Part shown: positions 32,854 to 41,569 of the stretch, piece by piece
Position numbering within the stretch: position 1 is the stretch's first letter
Layout of the letters: each line of letters starts with the position of its first letter
Source: Actinobacillus indolicus
Lineage (GTDB): Bacteria; Pseudomonadota; Gammaproteobacteria; Enterobacterales; Pasteurellaceae
Direction of reading: 5' to 3'
Length of the DNA: 64,000 nt
Assembly (NCBI RefSeq): GCF_901764975.1
Contig: NZ_CABFKH010000009.1
Span: 27,140 to 91,139, forward strand
The notes under the pieces: generated by a model
What the model was told of the DNA's origin: nothing
Database searches by the model: none
What the model saw: only the letters and a program-made list of their open reading frames with translations
Made by a program: the position numbers and the translations under genes

Positions 32854-34248
32854 TTAAAAAGAAACATCAAAAGAACGACATAAGGAAGTAATTACTTCTT
32901 CCATTTTTTGGCTACGAGAGCCTTTTGCTAATAATACAAGCGGTTGGTTTTGTTCGATTTTTTGCAAAATAATCGGAAGCAAAAACGCCGCCATTGCGGT
33001 TTTGTCATTAAAGTGGTGAGCTGAATTACCGCTAATCACCTCACTCTCTTTGCCGAAGCTGACCACTAAATCGAGCCTCGCCTGTTTAACGAAATCGGCG
33101 ACCTCTTGGTGGCAAGCTGGGCTGTCTTTGCCAAGTTCTGCCATATCGCCCACCACAAAAATGCGGAAAGCAGGATATTGTTTTAACACAGATACCGCAG
33201 ATTTCATTGAACCTACATTCGCATTATAACTGTCATCAATAAACAGCACATTGTCTTTAATTTCAATCGGATACAAACGCCCTTTAACCGCTGAACGCTG
33301 TTCTAATCCAGCTTTAACCGCAGTTAAATCCGCCCCGACTGCCATTGCGAGTGCTGTTGCTGCTAAGGCATTACTCACATTATGCTCGCCCAAATAAGGC
33401 AGGTTGATCTCAATTTCACCCTGTGGCGTATGCAAGGTAAAGCGTGAACCATTGAGCTGTAACTCAACATTTTCCGCCCAAAAATCTGCATAGCTATCTT
33501 TATCTTCGCCTGTGTAGCAAAACGACTGTAGCTCGTGATCGCCAATCTCTTTCTGCCATTCAGGGTAGTAATGGGCTAAATTCACAATCGCTTTACCGCC
33601 CACTTTCAAACCACGATAAATTTCGCCTTTAGCTTGAGCCACACCTGCCAATGAGCCAAATCCCTCAAGGTGAGCAGATGCCACGTTATTCACTAAACAG
33701 GCATCAGGTTGTGTAATCTCAGTAGTATAAGCAATTTCGCCGATATGGTTCGCCCCAAGTTCTACCACGGCAAATTGATGCTCAGGGGTTAAACGCAATA
33801 GGGTCAACGGCACACCTAAATCATTGTTTAAATTACCAAAGGTATAAAGTACTTGATCTTCACAAGCGGTCACTTTTTGCAAAATTTTTGCAGTCATCTC
33901 TTTGACGGTGGTTTTGCCTGAAGAACCCGTCATTGCCACGGTTTTAGGGTTAATTTCCGCTTTTAGCCATTTCGCCAACTGCCCTAATGCCAAGCGGGTA
34001 TCTTCCACAATAATTTGCGGTACATTCACAGCCAATTCACGCTCAACGACTAAAGCAACGCAGCCTTGTTCAATCGCTTTTTCCACATAATCGTGAGCAT
34101 CAAATTTTTCGCCTTTTAATGCAAAAAATAAACCTTTTTCAACCGCTTGACGGGTGTCTGTACTGACGTTTTCAACAATAATCTCGCTACTACCGAGTAG
34201 TTTACCCTTTAGAGTTTGGGCGAGTTGTTGGGTGCTTTGTTTTATCAT
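32854..34248 (-). CDS. murF: UDP-MurNAc-tripeptide--D-alanyl-D-alanine ligase
   Basis: Adds D-Ala-D-Ala to complete the pentapeptide precursor. 464 residues. N-terminal substrate domain with DTRQAVEKGLFFALKGEKFDAH, ATP loop VAMTGSSGKTTVKEMTAKIL (about residues 104-123), then VELGANHIGEIAYTTEI, NLPYLGEHNVSNALAA and FIDDSYNANVGSMKSAV. Its first 23 codons are duplicated 491 bp upstream. Its ATG overlaps the stop of the preceding lipoprotein gene (ATGA), unusual for murF. An uptake signal (33862-33871) encodes part of the segment KVTACEDQ and another (32936) lies near the 3' end. Confidence 0.97.
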   Translation of the reverse strand: MIKQSTQQLAQTLKGKLLGSSEIIVENVSTDTRQAVEKGLFFALKGEKFDAHDYVEKAIEQGCVALVVERELAVNVPQIIVEDTRLALGQLAKWLKAEINPKTVAMTGSSGKTTVKEMTAKILQKVTACEDQVLYTFGNLNNDLGVPLTLLRLTPEHQFAVVELGANHIGEIAYTTEITQPDACLVNNVASAHLEGFGSLAGVAQAKGEIYRGLKVGGKAIVNLAHYYPEWQKEIGDHELQSFCYTGEDKDSYADFWAENVELQLNGSRFTLHTPQGEIEINLPYLGEHNVSNALAATALAMAVGADLTAVKAGLEQRSAVKGRLYPIEIKDNVLFIDDSYNANVGSMKSAVSVLKQYPAFRIFVVGDMAELGKDSPACHQEVADFVKQARLDLVVSFGKESEVISGNSAHHFNDKTAMAAFLLPIILQKIEQNQPLVLLAKGSRSQKMEEVITSLCRSFDVSF

Positions 34249-34250
34249 TT
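34181..34250. repeat. 70-bp direct repeat, copy 1 (start of murF)
   Basis: Covers the murF start codon and the first ~22 codons. It matches 34672-34741 at about 64 of 70 positions by hand alignment. The two copies flank the lipoprotein gene. Confidence 0.9.
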
Positions 34251-34625
34251 TAGTTTATATCCCTCATCAATTATTGCCTTTCCATTTAGCTCATAATAAT
34301 GGTTAGCAAATAATTCGACTCTTTGCCCTTTTTTCAATACCAATTTTTCTGGGAATGTTACATTTGCATTAACCAATTTTCCTTGTGGAAAATATTCACA
34401 ACGATCAAAAAAGCTAGCATTATTCTCTATTATAATTCCCTTTATACGAGCCGAATACCAAGTATATTTAGACCTGTTATTATTTAGGTCGATTTCTGTA
34501 GCTTCGTGCTCTTCTAACTTCGTATCCTCTAATAATTCAACGATGACCGAAGAACAGGAGTGACTTTTCAGTATAGAACAGCCGGTGAGTAAACATAGCA
34601 AACAGACTGATAACAGCAATTTCAT
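34245..34625 (-). CDS. Small predicted lipoprotein inserted before murF
   Basis: 126 residues from ATG 34625, preceded by AGGAAAAACTT. Signal peptide MKLLLSVCLLCLLTGC with lipobox LTGC, so Cys16 should be lipidated. The mature part has two further cysteines (HSCSS, DRCEYF) and a C-terminal region rich in beta-prone residues (VNANVTFPEKLVLKKGQRVELFANHYYELNG) that could form a small OB-like fold; this is a guess. I do not recognise a family. Its stop overlaps the murF start (ATGA) and it sits between the two copies of the 70-bp repeat, so it looks like a later arrival in the dcw cluster. Confidence 0.75.
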   Translation of the reverse strand: MKLLLSVCLLCLLTGCSILKSHSCSSVIVELLEDTKLEEHEATEIDLNNNRSKYTWYSARIKGIIIENNASFFDRCEYFPQGKLVNANVTFPEKLVLKKGQRVELFANHYYELNGKAIIDEGYKLK

Positions 34626-34664
34626 AAGTTTTTCCTGACTATTCAACTATAAGATAGGGACTCA

Positions 34665-34739
34665 TCACCCTATCTCGCCACTACCAAGTAGTTTACCCTT
34701 TAGGGTTTGAGCAAGTTGTTGGGTGGTTTGTTTTATCAT
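34665..34739 (-). pseudogene. Truncated duplicate of the murF 5' end
   Basis: ATG 34739 opens a 24-codon frame reading MIKQTTQQLAQTLKGKLLGS then GEIG and a stop. murF itself begins MIKQSTQQLAQTLKGKLLGS, so 19 of the first 20 residues agree. It lies immediately downstream of the membrane-protein gene, where murF would be expected if the lipoprotein gene were absent. It is a remnant, though a short peptide could still be translated. Confidence 0.85.
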
Positions 34740-34741
34740 TT
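34672..34741. repeat. 70-bp direct repeat, copy 2 (murF remnant)
   Basis: Second copy of the repeat at 34181-34250, same orientation, six mismatches. It ends just upstream of the ATG of the murF remnant. Confidence 0.9.
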
Positions 34742-34756
34742 ATTACCTTATTTGTA

Positions 34757-35206
34757 TTAACCCACCATACTAGATATGGTTCGATAGAAATTAAAAGCAT
34801 AGTTCATGCCATAGGTCATCACCATCATCACAGCGACGATATTAATGACGAAAAAGAACATCACCACTTTAGCATTACCTTCTTGCCAAAATAACTTCAC
34901 CGTTTGCCAAAAACTCAGCGGTGTGTTGACTTCTATATTCTGCAATTCTTGTAAAGCTTTTAATGCTTTCTTAGCAAATGAGGCGATATTAACCGCCATA
35001 GCGCTGATTGCAATAAAAAGCGATCCCAAAGAAAACAACACCATGCCTACTTTTTCAAGGCTCCAATTTGGATTCTCTAATTCAGGCAATCCAAAAAACG
35101 CCAAAGAAAGAAAAAGTACCGTTGGAGTAAGATTCCTTAAAAATCCTAAATAATCATCACCTAATTTAAAAATAAAGGCAGTAATCGTAATTCTTTGTTT
35201 ATTCAT
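34757..35206 (-). CDS. Predicted inner-membrane protein between murE and murF
   Basis: 149 residues with about three hydrophobic helices: near residues 28-41 (PTVLFLSLAFFGLP), 52-77 (KVGMVLFSLGSLFIAISAMAVNIASF) and 113-138 (AKVVMFFFVINIVAVMMVMTYGMNYAF). A charged cytoplasmic stretch (KKALKALQELQNIEV) separates the second and third. No recognisable domain. It starts 6 bp after murE with its own GGGAG binding site, so it is probably co-transcribed with murE. It is not part of the usual dcw set. Confidence 0.75.
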   Translation of the reverse strand: MNKQRITITAFIFKLGDDYLGFLRNLTPTVLFLSLAFFGLPELENPNWSLEKVGMVLFSLGSLFIAISAMAVNIASFAKKALKALQELQNIEVNTPLSFWQTVKLFWQEGNAKVVMFFFVINIVAVMMVMTYGMNYAFNFYRTISSMVG

Positions 35207-35212
35207 CGCTCC

Positions 35213-36715
35213 CTAGCCAAGAAATTTTTTCGCCCACTCTTGATCCGAAAAATGATATTTCTTCGTGCCGATAATTTGGTAATCTTCATGCCCTTTACCG
35301 GCAATTAAAATCACATCTTTTGGCTCGGCTTGGGCAATTGCTTGTTCAATCGCATATTGGCGAATATGCATAGACTGTACCGCTTTTGGTTTGCGGAAGC
35401 CTTTCATAATATCGTTAAAAATCACATCAGGATCTTCGGTACGTGGGTTGTCATCAGTTACAATCACTCTGTCTGCTAACTGTTCGGCAATGCGTGCCAT
35501 TAATGGGCGTTTACCGGTATCACGGTCACCGCCACAACCAAAGACACACCATAATTCGCCTTCGCAATGCAAACGTGCGGCATCTAAGGCTTTTTCTAAG
35601 GCATCGGGGGTATGGGCGTAATCGACAATCACCATCGGGCTTTCTTCTGGATTTTCTTCGCTGATTAAACATTCCATACGTCCGCATACACCGTTTAAGA
35701 GCGGTGCGGTTTCGACTAATTTTTGCAAATCGTAGCCCAAAGCCAATAAACCAGTGAAAGCGGTTAATAAGTTGCTCACATTAAACGCCCCGATTAAGCG
35801 GCTTTTAAGTTCGCCGTTGCCCCAACTACTTTCAAATTCGATAGTCGCACCTTGTAAGGTAAATTGTACCGCTTTTGCTTTGACCCAACGGGCTTGTTGT
35901 GGTTGGAATTGGCTGTCGGTGCTGACGGCGACGGCTTCTGGCAATTTTGCCAGCCATTCATGCCCGATCTCATCATCGGCATTGATTACTTGTTGTTTTG
36001 ATGAAAGCTCGCCAAATAAGCGGAATTTCGCTTGGGCGTATTCTTCCATTGTGTTGTGATAATCAAGGTGATCACGGCTTAAGTTAGTGAAAATCGCCAA
36101 GTCGAAGTCTAACGCTTCAGCACGATATTGAGCCAAGCCGTGAGAAGAGACTTCCATTGCACAGAAATCCGCCCCTAATTCGACAAAGTTCGCAAGGTTG
36201 CGTTGAATTTCAATGGCAGAACCTGTGGTGTTTACCGCTTCTTGTACTTGCCCGTATAGCCCGTTGCCGATGGTTCCCATCACTGCTGATTTACCGCCAA
36301 GCAAGTTTCGCCATTGTGCAAAAAGCTGTGCCGTAGTGGTTTTGCCGTTAGTGCCTGTAATGCCCACAAGGGTTAATTTTTCTGACGGATTGCCATAGAA
36401 TGCACCTGCAATTGCCGAAAGTTGCTTCGGTAAATTCGGCACTTCCAGCACACAAGCGGTCTGATTTTCATGATTTTTTGCAAATTTTTCTGCAAATCTT
36501 ACCGCTTGCACATCGTCATCCGCTTCTGCTAAAACTAAAGAAGCTCCTTGCTCAATCGCTTTTTCAATAAACTGACGACCATCGACTTGATGTCCTTTTA
36601 ATGCCACAAACAGATCGCCTTGCCCAACTTGACGGCTGTCCAAGGTCATTTGGTTTAATTCTTTTAATTCGCCCCAATAGTTAAGTTCAGGAAAAAAGGA
36701 AAATAAACGGTTCAT
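35213..36715 (-). CDS. murE: UDP-MurNAc-L-alanyl-D-glutamate--meso-diaminopimelate ligase
   Basis: Adds the third stem-peptide residue. 500 residues. ATP loop [18 protein letters not shown] (about residues 117-134), [50 protein letters not shown] and [16 protein letters not shown]. The DNPRTEDP motif marks specificity for meso-diaminopimelate, as expected in a Gram-negative. A convergent uptake-signal pair (36452-36461 and 36501-36509) lies inside the coding sequence and encodes [19 protein letters not shown] between the N-terminal domain and the ATPase domain. Confidence 0.97.
   Translation of the reverse strand: MNRLFSFFPELNYWGELKELNQMTLDSRQVGQGDLFVALKGHQVDGRQFIEKAIEQGASLVLAEADDDVQAVRFAEKFAKNHENQTACVLEVPNLPKQLSAIAGAFYGNPSEKLTLVGITGTNGKTTTAQLFAQWRNLLGGKSAVMGTIGNGLYGQVQEAVNTTGSAIEIQRNLANFVELGADFCAMEVSSHGLAQYRAEALDFDLAIFTNLSRDHLDYHNTMEEYAQAKFRLFGELSSKQQVINADDEIGHEWLAKLPEAVAVSTDSQFQPQQARWVKAKAVQFTLQGATIEFESSWGNGELKSRLIGAFNVSNLLTAFTGLLALGYDLQKLVETAPLLNGVCGRMECLISEENPEESPMVIVDYAHTPDALEKALDAARLHCEGELWCVFGCGGDRDTGKRPLMARIAEQLADRVIVTDDNPRTEDPDVIFNDIMKGFRKPKAVQSMHIRQYAIEQAIAQAEPKDVILIAGKGHEDYQIIGTKKYHFSDQEWAKKFLG
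36452..36509. repeat. Convergent uptake-signal pair inside murE
   Basis: ACAAGCGGTC at 36452-36461 faces ACCGCTTGC at 36501-36509 around two TTTTGCAAA-type tracts. It is fully inside the murE reading frame and specifies about 19 residues. Confidence 0.85.
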
Positions 36716-36724
36716 TATTGCCTC

Positions 36725-38776
36725 TTAGTTTGTCGAATTTATTTTAATTTCTCTCACTGCACTTTTTGTGTCTTCAGTAAGATTATCTGGTTTAATATTT
36801 CTTGCTTTTAAAGTATAGCCCATAATACTTGAGAAGAGCGGCGCAGAAATCGCACCACCATAGTAAGCGCCCGCTTTAGGTTCATTGATTAAGACCACTA
36901 AAGCAAATCTTGGGTCACTGGCAGGTGCAATACCCGCAGTATACGCAATATATTTTTCAACATATTTGCCTTTTTCAAGTTTACGTGCCGTACCTGTTTT
37001 AATCGCCACGCGATAACCATCAACGGCAGCTCTTGCACCGCCTTCGCCTTTAGCAGCAACGCTTTCCATCATGTGTACTACGTCTTTGGTAATTTTTTCT
37101 GGAAGCACACGCTCACCAATCACCGGAGGATCCACTTTTGTAATCGAAAGTGGACGATAGATCCCGAAACTGCCTAATGTTGCATAAGCTCTAGCAAGCT
37201 GTAATGGCGTAACATTTAAACCGTAACCATACGCCATTGTCGCACGTTCAATGTCCGCCCAACGTTTACGATCACCATTGGTACCACGTTGTTCGCCAAG
37301 CCCTAAGCCTGTATCTTTACCAAAACCTACTTTACTGTAAGTTTCCACTAAGGCAGTTGATGGCATTCTTAATGCTAAACGGCTTACCCCAATGTTACTT
37401 GATTTTTGTAAGATCCCCGTTAGTGTCAAACTCTCTCTTGGCGCGACATCTTTAATTGTATGTCCGTTAACTACAAAAGGTCTTGTACTAATCACTTCGC
37501 TTGGGTAAGTCACTTTATTTTGTAATGCCGTTAAGACCACGAGTGGTTTTACTGTTGAGCCTGGCTCAAAAGTATCGGTAATCGCTCGGTTACGCGCTAA
37601 TTCAGATTTGAATTCAGCACGATTATTTGGGTTAAAGGATGGTGCATTCGCCATCGCTAACACTTCACCCGTTTGAACATCCACTAAAACAGCTGTGCCT
37701 GATTCCGCCTTGTTTTCAATAACTGCTTTTTTGATTTCACGGTAAACCATGGATTGGAGTTCTTCATCAATGCTTAGCATCACGTCTTGCGGATCATATT
37801 TTTTCTCATCGCGAATATGCTCAATCACATTACCTCGAGCATCTTTACGAATGACCTGTTTACCGTTTTTACCCACTAATAAGCTATCAAAACTACGCTC
37901 AAGCCCTTCCGTACCTTGCTTGTCATCAACATCCGTAAAACCCACTAATTGTGAAACTTCTTCCGCTAATGGATAAACACGGCGTGACTCTACTTTTAAT
38001 ACAACGCCATCAATTTTGAGCTCTTTTGAATAATCTGCAATCACCTCAGACTCATGACGAGAGAGATATAAAAAACGCTGGTTTGATGATGAATACATTT
38101 TATCCATCATTTCGTTATATTTCATACCCAGAGCTTTCGCTAACTCTTGCATTTTCTGACGCTCAAGCTGACTATACTCACTATCTAAACGCAAAAATGC
38201 CGATTCAGGATTATTTCGAACACGCTGAATTAATTGGTTATAGTCTAATCCTGTTGCCCTTGCTAATAAGGTCCAATAATCTTCACTTTTATTATTTAAA
38301 ATGGCTCTCGCATCATATTTTTGCTCTTTATTTTGAGGTTTTGCTTTAATAAAATTATTGACACTCGCCTCAATTTTACTTGCAGACGCTTCCATATCCA
38401 TTGCTAAAGCACGCCACTGAGTCTTACTACGGCGAAGTTTAGTATCAAAGTATTCTTTTGGATCAATCGTAATCGAATACATTGGTACACTAATTGATAA
38501 GACTCGACCATTACGGTCAAGTATTTTCCCTCGAGTAAAAGGAAGCTCTTTTGTTCTCAATGAGCGGTCATTTGCCTCTTTAATTAATCTTTCAGAGTCA
38601 ACAACTTGTAGAGAAAAACTTTTCCAAATCAAGGCAATAGCAAAAATCGCTAATAAAACATAAGCCAACGTAAAACGCCAAGGCAAAAAGCTCGGCTGAT
38701 TGACGGCATTCGAACTATCTTGCTCTTGAACAATTTCTTCCTGTTTTTTAGGTTTAAACTTAACAGACTTTTTCAT
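36725..38776 (-). CDS. ftsI: Septal transpeptidase FtsI (PBP3), enlarged N-terminal module
   Basis: Class B penicillin-binding protein that crosslinks septal peptidoglycan with FtsW. 683 residues, against about 588 in E. coli and 610 in H. influenzae. One membrane helix at about residues 34-50. Catalytic motifs: Ser407 in [12 protein letters not shown] at 459-461, KTGT at 593-596. The transpeptidase domain is ordinary; the extra length lies between residues ~110 and ~240 in the N-terminal pedestal, where two similar helical segments (171-197 and 212-238) appear, offset by exactly 41 residues. Start ATG 38776, 2 bp after ftsL. Confidence 0.96.
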   Translation of the reverse strand: MKKSVKFKPKKQEEIVQEQDSSNAVNQPSFLPWRFTLAYVLLAIFAIALIWKSFSLQVVDSERLIKEANDRSLRTKELPFTRGKILDRNGRVLSISVPMYSITIDPKEYFDTKLRRSKTQWRALAMDMEASASKIEASVNNFIKAKPQNKEQKYDARAILNNKSEDYWTLLARATGLDYNQLIQRVRNNPESAFLRLDSEYSQLERQKMQELAKALGMKYNEMMDKMYSSSNQRFLYLSRHESEVIADYSKELKIDGVVLKVESRRVYPLAEEVSQLVGFTDVDDKQGTEGLERSFDSLLVGKNGKQVIRKDARGNVIEHIRDEKKYDPQDVMLSIDEELQSMVYREIKKAVIENKAESGTAVLVDVQTGEVLAMANAPSFNPNNRAEFKSELARNRAITDTFEPGSTVKPLVVLTALQNKVTYPSEVISTRPFVVNGHTIKDVAPRESLTLTGILQKSSNIGVSRLALRMPSTALVETYSKVGFGKDTGLGLGEQRGTNGDRKRWADIERATMAYGYGLNVTPLQLARAYATLGSFGIYRPLSITKVDPPVIGERVLPEKITKDVVHMMESVAAKGEGGARAAVDGYRVAIKTGTARKLEKGKYVEKYIAYTAGIAPASDPRFALVVLINEPKAGAYYGGAISAPLFSSIMGYTLKARNIKPDNLTEDTKSAVREIKINSTN

Positions 38777-38778
38777 TA

Positions 38779-39090
38779 TTACTCGACTAAAATAACTTCT
38801 TGTTCTTTTTTAACGGGTTGTAAGCCAAATTTTTCTGCAACGGCTTCAACCCGTGATTTTTGACTACGTGAATTTTCTTCTAATTGCAAATGAATATATT
38901 GGCTTTCTAGCTTTTGATGTTTATACACCAATGTCCCTTGCTCTGCGGTCAATAAACGTGTTTGGTGAGTAATCCAAACTGTCGCTATTGCACTAAGTAT
39001 GATGCCTAACAATAACAAAAGTGCCACCTTATTATGGCTAGTAAGATCATCCAAAATCACTTGTCGTAAAGGATAGCGTTCATTAGACAT
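38779..39090 (-). CDS. ftsL: Cell division protein FtsL
   Basis: 103-residue bitopic protein that joins FtsB and FtsQ. Short cytoplasmic tail, one membrane helix ([24 protein letters not shown], about residues 18-41), and a periplasmic leucine-zipper-like helix ([29 protein letters not shown]). ATG 39090 overlaps the rsmH stop (TAATG). Position rsmH-ftsL-ftsI is diagnostic. Confidence 0.94.
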   Translation of the reverse strand: MSNERYPLRQVILDDLTSHNKVALLLLLGIILSAIATVWITHQTRLLTAEQGTLVYKHQKLESQYIHLQLEENSRSQKSRVEAVAEKFGLQPVKKEQEVILVE

Positions 39091-40028
39091 TATCGTTTCT
39101 CCGCAACTCTTAATACCGCACTACGTGAGCGTGGATTTGCCTCAATCTCCGCTTCACTTGGCATAATCGCTTTGCCAACGGTTTTTAAAGGAATATTCTT
39201 ATTTAACTCACTTTCTAAAATCGGCAGACCTTTCGGCACGGCTTCGCCTTTGCTCTGTTTACGCATAAATTGCTTCACCATTCTATCTTCTAACGAATGG
39301 AAGCTGATAATAGACAAACGCCCTTCAGGTGCCAGTACAGTTAAGGCTGAATTTAACGCTTTTTCTAATTCATCTAATTCACTATTAATGTAAATGCGAA
39401 TTGCCTGAAAAGAACGAGTTGCAGGGTGTTTATGTTTATCTTTAAAGGGTACCGCATCCGCAATAATTTGGGCGAGCTGCAAGGTACGGGAAATTTTTTC
39501 ATTTGCAGATTTATTGTAAGAAACCACCGCTTGTGCAATACGCTTGGCAAAACGCTCTTCGCCAAACTCTTTCAACACCCAAGCGAGATCATCAACAGAC
39601 ACCTGTGCTAACCATTCCATTGCAGATAAGCCTTTGGTGGTGTCCATTCGCATATCCAATGGTCCATCACGCATAAAACTAAAGCCACGCTCTGCTTCGT
39701 CAAGTTGTGGAGAAGAGACGCCAAGATCGAGTAAGATACCGTCAATTTTGCCGATTAAATTGAGTTCATCACAAATATCAGGAATGGATGAAAAAGCGCT
39801 GTGAACAATTTGAAAACGGGAATCCTTGATAGTATTCGCTTCTGCAATCGCTCGCGGATCACGATCAATCGCAATCAATCTGCCTTGTTCACCCAATTTG
39901 CTTAAAATAAGACGTGAATGCCCACCACGCCCAAAAGTACCGTCAATGTAGATACCGTTGGGTTTAATGGCTAAACCATCAACTGCTTCGTGCAATAGCA
40001 CGGTAATATGTTTGGGTGAGTCACTCAT
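39090..40028 (-). CDS. rsmH: 16S rRNA (cytosine1402-N4)-methyltransferase
   Basis: 312 residues from ATG 40028 ([17 protein letters not shown]), matching the E. coli length of 313; a GTG four codons earlier is in frame but GGATC lies correctly placed for the ATG. SAM-binding [17 protein letters not shown] and [10 protein letters not shown], then [41 protein letters not shown] and [15 protein letters not shown]. An uptake signal (39526-39534) lies in the middle. Second gene of the dcw cluster. Confidence 0.97.
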   Translation of the reverse strand: MSDSPKHITVLLHEAVDGLAIKPNGIYIDGTFGRGGHSRLILSKLGEQGRLIAIDRDPRAIAEANTIKDSRFQIVHSAFSSIPDICDELNLIGKIDGILLDLGVSSPQLDEAERGFSFMRDGPLDMRMDTTKGLSAMEWLAQVSVDDLAWVLKEFGEERFAKRIAQAVVSYNKSANEKISRTLQLAQIIADAVPFKDKHKHPATRSFQAIRIYINSELDELEKALNSALTVLAPEGRLSIISFHSLEDRMVKQFMRKQSKGEAVPKGLPILESELNKNIPLKTVGKAIMPSEAEIEANPRSRSAVLRVAEKR

Positions 40029-40046
40029 TGTATGATCCACTGTCGT

Positions 40047-40505
40047 TTATAAAGAAAGATTTTTTAATGCATCGCAACTCAGCATTTCTTCTGAACTGCC
40101 AATAACAAGATCTTCATGAATCTGCTGTTGCCATTGTTGATCTTGCCAAATTTCAAATTTATTTAGTTGTCCAACAAGCATGATTTGTTGTTCTAATTGC
40201 GCATGTTGGCGTAAAGTGGGGCTAAGTAAAATTCTGCCTGCGGAATCCATCTCACACTCTGTCGCAAAGCCTAACATCACTCGCTGAATACGGCGTTGCA
40301 TAGGATCAAAATTCGACAGCGCCAATAATTTTTGTTCTACTAATTCCCACTCATGTAATGGGTAAAGTAATAAACATGGCTGACGAATATCCACAGTACA
40401 AACAAGTGAGCCGTGATGACGCTCCAAAAGCTCAGCACGATAACGGGTCGGAATTGCCATCCGCCCTTTGCTATCAATGCTAATTGAACTTGCTCCACGA
40501 AACAT
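40047..40505 (-). CDS. mraZ: Transcriptional regulator MraZ
   Basis: 152 residues with two SpoVT/AbrB-like domains, each with the conserved [13 protein letters not shown] (N-terminal) and [16 protein letters not shown] (C-terminal) segments. In E. coli MraZ binds repeats upstream of its own gene and represses the dcw operon. The matching repeats are visible at 40549-40573. First gene of the dcw cluster here. Confidence 0.96.
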   Translation of the reverse strand: MFRGASSISIDSKGRMAIPTRYRAELLERHHGSLVCTVDIRQPCLLLYPLHEWELVEQKLLALSNFDPMQRRIQRVMLGFATECEMDSAGRILLSPTLRQHAQLEQQIMLVGQLNKFEIWQDQQWQQQIHEDLVIGSSEEMLSCDALKNLSL

Positions 40506-40548
40506 TTTTGACTCACAAAACTTTAGAGATTAGGAAATTTAGAAAAAG

Positions 40549-40573
40549 TTCCACAAAACACCACTTTTCCCCA
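40549..40573 (-). promoter_or_regulatory. MraZ operator: three 10-bp-spaced repeats
   Basis: On the minus strand TGGGG (40573-40569), TGGTG (40563-40559) and TGGAA (40553-40549) follow each other at exact 10-bp spacing. Known MraZ sites are TGGGN repeats with 5-bp spacers. The outer two are degenerate. They lie 44-68 bp upstream of the mraZ start. Confidence 0.75.
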
Positions 40574-40627
40574 CTTTAATTGGAGAATTTTATAGTTTTA
40601 AAAGATAGTGAGCAAGCTTTATATGAA

Positions 40628-40654
40628 AAAAGAAAGGCATCTTATGATGCCTTT
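40628..40654 (-). terminator. Rho-independent terminator of fadR
   Basis: Stem AAAGGCATC (40633-40641) / GATGCCTTT (40646-40654), 4-base loop, followed on the minus strand by CTTTTTTCAT. It starts 26 bp after the fadR stop and separates fadR from the dcw promoter region. Confidence 0.87.
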
Positions 40655-40679
40655 AAAAAAATGAGAACAGTAAAATAAA

Positions 40680-41402
40680 TCATTCACCGAAATTTAATGG
40701 AAGATTTTTTAGCATTTGAGCCCAGATTTCAGTACTACGTTGACGACTCATGGCTAAACATTCTACCGCTTTTTGAGCATCATTAGTTTCACAAGCGGTA
40801 CGAAGAGCCTGATAAAATGCAAAGCTTAGTTGACGTGAATTCGGGTTAGAGAAAAAGAGTGATGCCGTTTTCAAATAGAGATCTTTAAAACTATTCAATA
40901 TGAGTCCATAGACGGGTTTATTCGCAATAAAGGTAAAATCATGATAAAGCTTATAATCAAACTCCGCATAATCTTTTGCTGTATCTTGTAGTTGATCTAA
41001 ATCCTTTAAAAGCAAGGTAGATGCTTGATGATCTGTCTTAATTGCCTCTGGAATAAAATATTCCCCCATCCTCGTTCTCAAGGAAACGACATTGGAGATA
41101 ATGGTAGGTGTAATTGATGTATCTAGGCTAATTAGCGTATGAATAATATTCGGACCTGCGGTTTCCCAGATATTATTGACTCTTGTTGGTTTACCATGCT
41201 GAATACTGACCCACCCATCACGAGCAAGCCGTTGTAAGACTTCCCTAAGCGTTGTTCTTGTCACACCGATAATATCCGCTAGCTCACGTTCAGCAGGGAG
41301 ATCAGAACCCGCAGGGAAATGATGGCTCCAAATACTTTTTACGATATATTCTTCAGCAAGGGCTGCTGGACTCTGGGCTTTTAAAATGTTTGATTGATTC
41401 AT
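40680..41402 (-). CDS. fadR: Fatty acid metabolism regulator FadR
   Basis: GntR-family repressor/activator: binds DNA without long-chain acyl-CoA. 240 residues. The winged helix is almost identical to E. coli: FPAGSDLPAERELADIIGVTRTTLREVLQRLARDGWVSIQHGKPTRVNN (residues ~30-78). The C-terminal alpha-helical acyl-CoA domain follows. It is divergent from nhaB, as in E. coli and other gammaproteobacteria. An uptake signal (40791-40799) lies in the C-terminal part. Confidence 0.95.
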   Translation of the reverse strand: MNQSNILKAQSPAALAEEYIVKSIWSHHFPAGSDLPAERELADIIGVTRTTLREVLQRLARDGWVSIQHGKPTRVNNIWETAGPNIIHTLISLDTSITPTIISNVVSLRTRMGEYFIPEAIKTDHQASTLLLKDLDQLQDTAKDYAEFDYKLYHDFTFIANKPVYGLILNSFKDLYLKTASLFFSNPNSRQLSFAFYQALRTACETNDAQKAVECLAMSRQRSTEIWAQMLKNLPLNFGE

Positions 41403-41569
41403 TGATTTATCTCAAAAAATGAAGAAATACTTCAAATAAATAATAAAAAGTGTGATTTACTTATCAGAAATGATATTACCTTCCACATTAAGGACTCTTT
41501 AGGTATTATCGTTTAATCCAAACTAGATTACAATCCACAATCATTTTTTCCTTACTTAAGTTTAGTATT
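41403..41569. other. fadR-nhaB divergent intergenic region
   Basis: 167 bp, AT-rich, must hold both promoters. I see no clear FadR operator or CRP site that I would defend. Confidence 0.5.

Noticed and set aside
34261..35206. The two extra dcw genes as a toxin-antitoxin pair or prophage remnant
   Set aside because: No toxin or antitoxin motif, sizes and signals (lipobox, membrane helices) do not fit, and no phage genes are near.
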